From NCBI RefSeq assembly GCF_049856175.1, contig NZ_JBNDNA010000008.1:123546-187545 (forward strand): 64,000 bases of DNA, given 5' to 3'. Shown piece by piece: positions 45,659 to 53,022 of the stretch. This DNA is from JB111 sp049856175. GTDB taxonomy: Bacteria; Actinomycetota; Actinomycetes; Actinomycetales; Actinomycetaceae. Positions within the stretch are counted from its first letter, which is position 1. Each line of letters opens with the position of its first letter. The position numbers were made by a program, and so were the translations under genes. The notes under the pieces were generated by a model that was given only the letters and a program-made list of their open reading frames with translations, made no database searches and was not told the origin of the DNA.

Positions 45659-46234
45659 TCACGCCACCCCCAGGCAGGTCCGCAGCCGCGCGAGGCCGTC
45701 CCGGATCCTCGACTTCACGGTCGGCAGCGCCGCCCCGAGGTCGTGGGCGACCTCCCGGTAGGTGCGTCCACCGAAGTAGGCGCGCTCCACGGCGTCGCGT
45801 TGCACGTCGGTCAGCGTCCCGAGGCACGAGACGAGCCGCTCGCGATCGCTGGAGCGCTCGACGCTCTCGCTCACGTCGTCGTAGGGCCGTCCGTAGCCCC
45901 GCACGCCCGCGACCTCGTCCCGGTCCCGCTGCGCCTGGACGGCGCGTACCCGGTCGATCGCACGACGGTGAGCCATGGTCGCGATCCACGCCGGCACGCT
46001 CCCCCTGGAGGGGTCGAAGCGGTGGGGCCTGGTCCACACCTCGATCATCACCTCCTGGGTGACCTCCGCGGCCAGGTCAGGGTCGCGCAGGACCCGCACG
46101 CACGTGCCGTGGACCATCGGCGCGGTCGCGTCGTACAGATCGGCGAACGCCGCCTCGTCACCGGTCGCGACCCTGGCCACGAGGTCGGCGAGCCGGCGCG
46201 CGCGGTCCGCGCGGCTCGTGGTCGTACCGGTCAT
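45659..46234 (-). CDS. ECF sigma factor, SigK-type
   Basis: This 191-residue ECF sigma factor has region 2 (FADLYDATAPMVHGTCVRVLRDPDLAAEVTQEVMIEVW) and region 4 (VQRDAVERAYFGGRTYREVAHDLGAALPTVKSRIRDGL). The pattern and the RskA-like partner place it in the SigK group. In Mycobacterium SigK controls secreted antigens; here the regulon is unknown. GAGGAG precedes the ATG. It is coupled to the anti-sigma gene. Confidence 0.92.
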   Translation of the reverse strand: MTGTTTSRADRARRLADLVARVATGDEAAFADLYDATAPMVHGTCVRVLRDPDLAAEVTQEVMIEVWTRPHRFDPSRGSVPAWIATMAHRRAIDRVRAVQAQRDRDEVAGVRGYGRPYDDVSESVERSSDRERLVSCLGTLTDVQRDAVERAYFGGRTYREVAHDLGAALPTVKSRIRDGLARLRTCLGVA

Positions 46235-46313
46235 GAGCGGCTCCTCGGAGCTGGGTCGGCAGGCGTCGTCGGCGGGGGTTCGGAGCCGACGGTCCGCCGG
46301 ACTGCCCCGGCGC

Positions 46314-47084
46314 TCAGCGCGCCATCAGCATCCACTGGTCCCAGAAGTGGACCAGTGCGTACAGGACGATCGCCGCGTAGAGCACGCCGGTGATGATCCA
46401 CCGGTCGAGGACGAGCGTACGCGTCAGCCGCTCCCCCAGCCGTAGGTGGCCCGCCTGGGCCGCCCGGGCGGGGACGTGGACGATGACGGGGATGATCGCC
46501 GCCCAGACCACGAGACAGTAGGGGCACAGCGCCCGGATCTCGTAGAACGCCGTGTAGACGAAGAACACGAGCGCGACGAGGGCGAAGGCCGCCCCGGCGG
46601 TCAGCAGCCACCAGAACCAGCGCCCGAGGCGCCCGCCGGAGAGCAGGATCAGTCCGGTCGCCAGCAGCGCGCCGAAGGCGGCCGTCCCGAGGAGTGCGTT
46701 CGAGATGCCGAGGGCGTGCGCCTGCCAGGTCGACAGGAACGTGCCGCAGCCGATGAGCGGGTTGATGTCGCAGCCGAGCGCCGCGCCCGGGTCGGCCGCG
46801 ACGATGAGCTCGGAGCGGACGAGCTCGATCGAGGCCCACAGGCCCGCGAGCCCGGCGAGCACGAGCAGGATCGACAGCTCGCGCGGTGCGCCTCCGGCCC
46901 TCTCGTGCTCGCTCGGCTCCGCGCGGTCGACGACGTCCTCCCAGCCGTCGTCGTCCGTGTGCTCGTCGAGCGCCGCGTCGCGGTCGTCGTGCGGGACATG
47001 CTCGTCGAGCTCGGCATCGACGACATCGGCCCCACGGTCGGGGGTCGGGTCGTCGGGACGACGGCGGGGGGTTCGTCGGGTCAC
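46314..47084 (-). CDS. vitamin K epoxide reductase family protein (VKOR)
   Basis: This 256-residue protein has an acidic 65-residue cytoplasmic N terminus and five hydrophobic segments. It has the VKOR redox cysteines: the shuttle pair in GCDINPLIGCG (Cys105, Cys113) and the active-site CPYC (Cys187, Cys190). Bacterial VKORs reoxidise DsbA-like proteins and pass electrons to menaquinone. The GTG at 47084 with CATACT 6 nt upstream is preferred over a GTG at 47117. Confidence 0.9.
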   Translation of the reverse strand: MTRRTPRRRPDDPTPDRGADVVDAELDEHVPHDDRDAALDEHTDDDGWEDVVDRAEPSEHERAGGAPRELSILLVLAGLAGLWASIELVRSELIVAADPGAALGCDINPLIGCGTFLSTWQAHALGISNALLGTAAFGALLATGLILLSGGRLGRWFWWLLTAGAAFALVALVFFVYTAFYEIRALCPYCLVVWAAIIPVIVHVPARAAQAGHLRLGERLTRTLVLDRWIITGVLYAAIVLYALVHFWDQWMLMAR

Positions 47085-47137
47085 GCGTTCAGTATGACTG
47101 CCGGCGCGGGCGGGCACGGTTCGCGGTCGCGACCGGG

Positions 47138-48994
47138 TCAGCCGCCGTCCGGGCCCTCGTCCGCCCCGTCAGCACCCTCGTCCGCGCCATCAGTACCCTC
47201 GTCCGCGCCGTCGGTGGGCGGCGGCCCCTCCGAGGGCACCTCGTCGCCGAACCCGCTCGGGCTCTCCCCCGGACCGCCGGAGCGGCTCTCGGGGTCCACC
47301 TCGTCGCCGTCGATGTCCACCTTGGGAATGGGCAGTGCGTCGGGCATCTCCTGCCACTGCCCCACACCGACGGTCGCGTCCGGCTCGAGGACGATCCTCC
47401 GGTAGCGCAGGGCATCGCCCGTCTCGGAGTCGAACTCGATCTGCCCCATCGGCGCCGGCTCCCGGACGGCCCCGAGGGTGGGCACACCCTGGCCCTGCCC
47501 GCCGGCCGCGCCCTCGACCCAGCGCACGCCCAGCCCGTCGATCTCGGGGCCCACGTGGGTGTGGATGTGGCCGGATAGCGTGAGCGGGACGCATCCTGTC
47601 CAGGCCACGCGGCGCCCGCCGAAGGCGTCGTGGAGGACGGCCAGGTCGACCGGGTCGCCGTCGGCCAGGGCCTCGCAGGAGTCCTCGCCGATCCGAAGGG
47701 CCGTCTCCTCCCAGGTCTCGGCGCGCTCCTGGACGGTGGGCTGGTCGAGCGTGGTGATCCGCGGGTCGGTGTCGCCGATGATCCGCAGGCCGGCGACCTC
47801 GATGATCGACCCGTCGAGCACGGTCCAGCCGGCCCGCCGCATCTGGTCGACGGTGACGATCGAGTCGTGGTTGCCGGCCGCCACGACGTAGGTGGCCTCG
47901 TCGGGCATCGAGCTGTCGATCGCGTCGACGCAGAACTGCTCGATGGCGGTGCCCGCGATGGTCGTGTCCCCGCCGTCGACGACGAGGTCGGCCTCGACGA
48001 GCTCCGCGGCGTGGCCCACGACCTCGGCCGCGCCGACGTTGCAGTGCACGTCCGTGTAGAACATCGCGGTCGTCACGTTCTCGGGCCGTTCGCCGTCGGG
48101 CCCGGTCGACCACCTGCCGGCCTCCTCGAGACCTGCCTCGAGAGACGCGCGGGCCTCCCCGGCGAACTCGGTGTTGCCGTCGTAGAAGAGGCGGATGGTC
48201 GGGCCGTACGCCTGGAGCAGATCGCCGAGCCGGCCGGAGATCGTCGCCTCCTCGAGCGGGGTGCCCCGGAAGGACGCGATGGTCACGCCGGGCGGCGCAT
48301 CGTTCCGGGTCGCCGGGACGATCGCGGCGAGCAGCCCGACGGCGACGGCGCACGCGACCAGGGAGCCGACGACCGGCCGGTCGGTCACCAGGCGGAACGA
48401 CCGCGACCAGGTCCCGTGCAGGCCGGTGTGGACGGCGGCGACGGCCGTCAGCGCGACGGCCGCGATCAGCGTCGAGCGGGCCAGCACGTCGTCGATCAGT
48501 GCGCGGGTGGGTTCCGCGAACGCGGCGTCCGGGTAGGCCAGCAGGCGGGCGTAGGACTCCGCGTCGGCGAGCAGCCCCGGGACGAGGCCGCCCTCCACGC
48601 CGACCGTCGCGTCCGCCGGGAGCTCCTTGACGACCGCAGTGACGCCGAGCTCGGCGGGCAGCGGCGAGTCGAGCACGACGTTGCCGGCAGGCCCCAGGTC
48701 GATGGTGAGGTCGGAGTCGAGGGTGATCTCGACGTCCGCGCGGTGCGGTCCCACCGTGGTGGTCACGTGCGCCGTCGCGACCCCGACGACGGCGGACCCC
48801 ACGGCCACGAGGAGGACGACGACGCCGATGACCCACCACGGCATCCGGCGGTGCAGGACCCGGCCCCGGCGAACGGCGGGCTGCGCGGTCACGTCGAGGG
48901 AGTCGTCGGTCTCCGCCTCCGCCTCGACGCGTGCGGGATCGGGACCGGGTTCGGACGGTGACCGGCGTGCGGGATCCACGTCGTCCGAGGTCAT
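47138..48994 (-). CDS. membrane-anchored metallophosphoesterase
   Basis: This 618-residue protein has an N-terminal cytoplasmic tail, a transmembrane helix (about 52-74), an extracytoplasmic region, two more hydrophobic segments (about 168-185 and 205-222) and a calcineurin-like phosphoesterase domain. Metal-binding motifs are visible as TDVHCN, DGGDTT, GNHD and GHIHTH. The C terminus is an acidic tail of 7-residue repeats coded by a 21-bp tandem repeat (47154-47216). The substrate is unknown. The start is supported by a TACACT box 6 nt upstream. Confidence 0.85.
   Translation of the reverse strand: MTSDDVDPARRSPSEPGPDPARVEAEAETDDSLDVTAQPAVRRGRVLHRRMPWWVIGVVVLLVAVGSAVVGVATAHVTTTVGPHRADVEITLDSDLTIDLGPAGNVVLDSPLPAELGVTAVVKELPADATVGVEGGLVPGLLADAESYARLLAYPDAAFAEPTRALIDDVLARSTLIAAVALTAVAAVHTGLHGTWSRSFRLVTDRPVVGSLVACAVAVGLLAAIVPATRNDAPPGVTIASFRGTPLEEATISGRLGDLLQAYGPTIRLFYDGNTEFAGEARASLEAGLEEAGRWSTGPDGERPENVTTAMFYTDVHCNVGAAEVVGHAAELVEADLVVDGGDTTIAGTAIEQFCVDAIDSSMPDEATYVVAAGNHDSIVTVDQMRRAGWTVLDGSIIEVAGLRIIGDTDPRITTLDQPTVQERAETWEETALRIGEDSCEALADGDPVDLAVLHDAFGGRRVAWTGCVPLTLSGHIHTHVGPEIDGLGVRWVEGAAGGQGQGVPTLGAVREPAPMGQIEFDSETGDALRYRRIVLEPDATVGVGQWQEMPDALPIPKVDIDGDEVDPESRSGGPGESPSGFGDEVPSEGPPPTDGADEGTDGADEGADGADEGPDGG
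47154..47216. repeat. 21-bp tandem repeat, three copies, in phosphoesterase tail
   Basis: Units begin at 47154, 47175 and 47196 and encode DGADEG-type heptapeptides at the C terminus. Confidence 0.9.
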
Positions 48995-49000
48995 CGCTGC

Positions 49001-49006
49001 AGTGTA
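49001..49006 (-). promoter_or_regulatory. -10 box TACACT, leaderless start at 48994
   Basis: TACACT on the minus strand ends 6 nt before the ATG at 48994. Confidence 0.55.
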
Positions 49007-49131
49007 CGGGCGGCGCGGGCACACCCGAGGACCGGGGCGGACCCGGCCCACGACCGACGCGGTCCGACCGGATGCCGGGCGCGCACGAGGTCGGACGCGC
49101 GCGGCGCCGCCCCGGGTGCGAGCATCTGGTC

Positions 49132-50613
49132 ATGGGACGCGAGATCACGCAGACGAGCTACTCCGGCGCGGACCGGACCCGGTACCGCGCGAAGGTCGCG
49201 CAGTGCCTCGACGCGCTCGAGGTCATGCTCGCGCGCGGCCACTTCGCGGAGGACGTCTCGAGCACCGGCCTGGAGATCGAGCTCGCCCTCGTCACCGGCG
49301 ACGGAGCCCCCGCGAGCACCAACGCCGAGGTCCTGGCCGGGATCGCGGACCCGAGCTACCAGAGCGAGCTGGGGAAGTACACGATCGAGCTCAACGTCGA
49401 GCCACGGGTGCTGTCCGGCACCACGCTCGCCGACCTCGAGACGGACGTGCGGGACACGCTCAACCACGCCCGCGACCGCGCCCGCGAGCTCGGCGTCGAC
49501 ATCGTCATGACCGGCATCCTGCCCACGCTGGGCCCCGAGCACGCCGAGCGGGACTGGATCTCCGACGACGACCGGTACCTCGCGCTCGACGCCGCCATCC
49601 GGATGGCGCGCCACGAGGAGATCACGCTGGAGATCGCCGGCCCGGAACCCCTGTCCGCCACGTTCGAGTCGATCGCCGTGGAGTCCGTGTGCACGTCGAC
49701 CCAGCTGCACCTCCAGGTGCGCCCCGAGCAGTTCGCGCGCTACTGGAACTCCGCCCAGCTCCTGGCGGGCCCCCAGCTCGTGCTCGGAGCCAACTCCCCC
49801 CTGCTGTTCGGCCACAAGCTGTGGGCCGAGACCCGACCGGTGGTGTTCCTCCAGGCCACCGACACCCGAGCGCCGGAGCTGCGGCACCAGGGCGTGCGGC
49901 CCATCGTCACGTTCGGCGAACGCTGGATCACCTCGATCTTCGACCTGTTCGAGGAGAACGTCCGCTACTACCCGGCCCTGCTGCCGGAGACCACCGACGC
50001 CGACCCGTTCGAGGTCCTCGCCGCCGGCGGCACCCCCACGCTCGACGAGCTCACGCTGCACAACGGCACCGTCTACCGCTGGAACCGCCCGATCTACGCC
50101 GTCTCTGGCGGACGACCGCACGTCCGGGTGGAGAACCGCGTGCTGCCGGCCGGACCGACGGTCGTCGACACGGTGGCCAACGCGGCGTTCTTCTACGGCG
50201 CCGTCGAGGCCCTCGTGCGCGAGGACCGGCCCACCTGGACGCGGATGCCGTTCTCCGCCGCCCGCGACAACTTCGAGGCCGCGGCGCGGCACGGGATCGA
50301 CGCGCGGCTCAGCTGGCCGGGCGAGCTCGAGATCGACGCGCTCGAGCTGATCGAGGGCATCCTGCTACCGATGGCACGCTCCGGGCTCGCGAGCCTCGGC
50401 GTGGACAAGGACGTGGCCGACCACTACCTGGGGATCATCGCCCAGCGGGTGGAGCGCCGGCAGAACGGGGCGTCCTGGCAGGTCGCAGCGGTGGACGCCT
50501 ACGAGTCCGGCGGCGTGACCCGCCAGGTGGCGATCGGCCGGATGCTCCTCGACTATCGCCGGAACATGGACACCAACACCCCCGTGGCGCTCTGGCCGGT
50601 GCCGGAGCCGTAG
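49132..50613 (+). CDS. glutamate-cysteine ligase family (GCS2-like) protein
   Basis: The 493-residue protein matches the GCS2-type glutamate-cysteine ligase family. It has an early STGLEIELALV (the glutamate/metal acidic strand), a TIELNVEP strand, ESVCTSTQLHLQV, and ANSPLLFGHKLWAETR. Family members ligate glutamate to an amine; actinobacteria use mycothiol, so classical glutathione synthesis is not implied, and ergothioneine-type (EgtA) or other gamma-glutamyl ligation is possible. No ribosome binding site precedes the ATG at 49132. No obvious partner gene lies nearby. Confidence 0.82.
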   Translation: MGREITQTSYSGADRTRYRAKVAQCLDALEVMLARGHFAEDVSSTGLEIELALVTGDGAPASTNAEVLAGIADPSYQSELGKYTIELNVEPRVLSGTTLADLETDVRDTLNHARDRARELGVDIVMTGILPTLGPEHAERDWISDDDRYLALDAAIRMARHEEITLEIAGPEPLSATFESIAVESVCTSTQLHLQVRPEQFARYWNSAQLLAGPQLVLGANSPLLFGHKLWAETRPVVFLQATDTRAPELRHQGVRPIVTFGERWITSIFDLFEENVRYYPALLPETTDADPFEVLAAGGTPTLDELTLHNGTVYRWNRPIYAVSGGRPHVRVENRVLPAGPTVVDTVANAAFFYGAVEALVREDRPTWTRMPFSAARDNFEAAARHGIDARLSWPGELEIDALELIEGILLPMARSGLASLGVDKDVADHYLGIIAQRVERRQNGASWQVAAVDAYESGGVTRQVAIGRMLLDYRRNMDTNTPVALWPVPEP

Positions 50614-50693
50614 CGCCGGTCCGTGCTCGGCGCCCCGGGCACGGCCGCGGCACCGACCGTCGACGCCGCCGTGCCGGTGGGATGATCGGTGGC

Positions 50694-51950
50694 ATGACCT
50701 CGATCAGCCCCTTCTTCCCCGTCCCCACCGCCGACCGCCCCGGTGCGTCCGTCGCACTCGTGGGAGGCCTCGTGCGCCCGGTCGCGAGCGCCGACGTGCC
50801 CGACGGCGTCGTGCTCGTCTCGGACGGCGTCATCACCGCCGTCGGACCGGTCGGCTCGGTGACGATCCCCGACGGCGTCGAACGGGTCGACACCACCGGC
50901 CAGGTCGTCCTGCCCGGCTTCGTCGAGTCCCACGCCCACCTCGGCGTCTCCGAGGAGGGGCGGGGCTGGGCCGGCAACGACGTCAACGAGATGACCGGCC
51001 CCAACCAGGCCGGCGTCCGTGCGATCGACGCCATCGACATCGACGAGGAGGGCTTCCGCGACGCCCTCGCCGGGGGCGTGACGACCGCCGTGGTCAAGCC
51101 CGGCTCCGGCAACCCGATCGGCGGCCAGACCGTCGCCATCAAGACCTGGGGCGGGCGCACCGTCGACGAGCAGGTCATCTCCGACGCCGTCTCCGTGAAG
51201 TCGGCCCTCGGCGAGAACCCCAAGCGCGTCTACGGCGAGCAGAAGGTCACCCCGTCGACCCGCCTCGGCGTCGCGAAGATCATCCGGGAGGCGTTCACCG
51301 CCGCGCAGAACTATGCCGCGCGCCGCGCCCACGCCGCGACCGAGGGCAAGCCGTTCGACCGGGACGTGACGATGGAGGCCCTCGCCGCCGTCCTCGACGG
51401 GACGCTGGCCTGGGACCAGCACTCCCACCGGCACGACGACCTCGCGACCGCCGTGCGCCTGGCCGACGAGTTCGGCTACCGGCTCGTCCTCAACCACGGC
51501 ACGGAGGCCCACAAGATCGCCGACGTCCTCGCCGAGCGGGACATCCCCGTCATCTACGGTCCGATGATCACCAGCCGGTCGAAGGTCGAGATCGTCGACC
51601 GGGCCACCCCGCACCTCGCGCAGATCGCGGGCGCGGGCGTCCGCGTCGCCATCACCACCGACCACCCGGTGGTGCCGATCAACCTCCTCGTCCTGCAGGC
51701 CAGCCTCGCCGTGAAGGACGGTCTCGACCCGCGCACCGCGATCGAGGCGCTGACGACGAACCCGGCCGCGTTCCTGCGCCTCGACACCCGCGTGGGCGCG
51801 CTGGAGGCCGGGCGCGACGGCGACGTGGTCGTGTGGAGCGGCGACCCGCTCGACACCACCGCGCACGTGGAGCGCACCTTCATCGCGGGCCGCGAGGTCT
51901 ACAGCCGCGCGGGCGGGGTGGTCGAGCGGTCCGAGCGCTTCGCGGACTGA
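50694..51950 (+). CDS. amidohydrolase family protein
   Basis: This is a 418-residue imidazolonepropionase-type amidohydrolase. The metal ligands are visible as SHAHLGV (His-x-His), the later His residues in DQHSHRHDD and NHGTEAHK, and the Asp of TTDHPVVPI. The substrate is unknown. The ATG at 50694 has GATGAT 7 nt upstream; an ATG at 50682 would add four residues. Confidence 0.88.
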   Translation: MTSISPFFPVPTADRPGASVALVGGLVRPVASADVPDGVVLVSDGVITAVGPVGSVTIPDGVERVDTTGQVVLPGFVESHAHLGVSEEGRGWAGNDVNEMTGPNQAGVRAIDAIDIDEEGFRDALAGGVTTAVVKPGSGNPIGGQTVAIKTWGGRTVDEQVISDAVSVKSALGENPKRVYGEQKVTPSTRLGVAKIIREAFTAAQNYAARRAHAATEGKPFDRDVTMEALAAVLDGTLAWDQHSHRHDDLATAVRLADEFGYRLVLNHGTEAHKIADVLAERDIPVIYGPMITSRSKVEIVDRATPHLAQIAGAGVRVAITTDHPVVPINLLVLQASLAVKDGLDPRTAIEALTTNPAAFLRLDTRVGALEAGRDGDVVVWSGDPLDTTAHVERTFIAGREVYSRAGGVVERSERFAD

Positions 51951-51980
51951 CGGCGGCGACGAGCCGGTCAGGCGCGTCGG

Positions 51981-52072
51981 GCGGCGCTCAGGCGCGTCGG
52001 GCGTGCGCGGCGCTCAGGTGCGTCGGGCGTCGGGCGTCGGGCGGCGCTCAGGCGCGTCGGGCGTGCGCGGCG
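51981..52072. repeat. duplicated 3' end of oleD
   Basis: A perfect 32-bp block (51981-52012 and 52041-52072, period 60 bp) repeats the last codons and stop region of oleD beyond its stop, with further shorter copies between. Confidence 0.88.
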
Positions 52073-53022
52073 AGGCGCGCCAGGCCCTCGTCGATGCTGA
52101 CGGCCGGCCGCCACCGGAGCTCGGCTCGGGTCCGTCGCTGGTCGAACCAGTGCGCCGTCGAGAGCTGCTCGGCGAGGAAGCGCGTCATCGGTGGTTCGTC
52201 GGGACCCGGGCGTACCGCCCAGAGGGTCTCCACGACCGTGCCCGCCGCGCGAGCCAGCACCGCGGGCACGCGCCACGCGGGCGGCGCCACACCGGCCGCG
52301 AGACAGATCCCGGCCAGGAGGTCACCCACCGGCCGGGGCTCGCCGTTGGTGACGACGAACGCCTGACCGTGGACGTCCTCGGCACGGTCGAGGGCGGCCA
52401 CGAGGGCGTCGGCGGCGTTGTCGACGTACACCGAGTCGATGAGCGCCGCACCCTGGTCGAGCAGCGGGAGCCGACCCGCCCGGGCTCGCTCGACGATCCG
52501 TCCGACGAGCTGGGTGTCCCCCGGTCCCCACACGAGGTGCGGTCGTACCGCCACGACGGCGAGGCCCGGGCCGTCGGCCGCGAGCGCGAGCCGCTCGGCC
52601 GCCGCCTTGGTGCGCGCGTAGTGGCCGCGTGCGAGCCCGGGCTCGGCCGGACCGGCGCCCGCACCGACGAGGGCGTCCCCGATGTGCGCGACGGACGGCG
52701 AGGAGACGTGGACGAACCGGGTCACGCCCGCCGCCCCCGCCGCGGCCAGCAGGCGGCGCGTCCCCTCGACGTTGACCTGCTCGTAGTCCCGGCGCGGTCC
52801 GCTGACCGAGACCTTGGCGGCGAGGTGGACGACGGCGTCGCGCCCCTCGGCGGCGCGACGCACCGCCTCGTCGTCGGTGAGGGACCCGAGCGAGTCGGCC
52901 GCGCCGGCGACCCCGGCGGGCCGGCGCTGGAACGTGCGCACGTCGTGGCCGGCCGCCACGAGCCGCTCGGCCGTGGCCCGGCCGAGCATGCCGCTGGCGC
53001 CGGTGACGAGGACGCGGCTCAC
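52048..53022 (-). CDS. oleD: OleD-type NAD(P)-dependent 2-alkyl-3-oxoalkanoate reductase
   Basis: This 324-residue extended short-chain dehydrogenase has the cofactor motif TGASGMLG (7-14) and catalytic Tyr135 and Lys139 (HYARTK). In the Ole pathway OleD reduces the beta-keto acid made by OleA to a beta-hydroxy acid. Its GTG start overlaps the oleBC stop (GTGA), and oleA and oleBC lie directly upstream, which fixes the role. Alone it would be called only an NAD-dependent epimerase. Confidence 0.88.
   Translation of the reverse strand: MSRVLVTGASGMLGRATAERLVAAGHDVRTFQRRPAGVAGAADSLGSLTDDEAVRRAAEGRDAVVHLAAKVSVSGPRRDYEQVNVEGTRRLLAAAGAAGVTRFVHVSSPSVAHIGDALVGAGAGPAEPGLARGHYARTKAAAERLALAADGPGLAVVAVRPHLVWGPGDTQLVGRIVERARAGRLPLLDQGAALIDSVYVDNAADALVAALDRAEDVHGQAFVVTNGEPRPVGDLLAGICLAAGVAPPAWRVPAVLARAAGTVVETLWAVRPGPDEPPMTRFLAEQLSTAHWFDQRRTRAELRWRPAVSIDEGLARLAAHARRA

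Noticed and set aside
49132..50613. Evidence for glutathione synthesis
   Set aside because: Only a ligase-family member is seen, with no glutathione synthetase nearby. Actinobacteria normally use mycothiol, so the substrate is left open.
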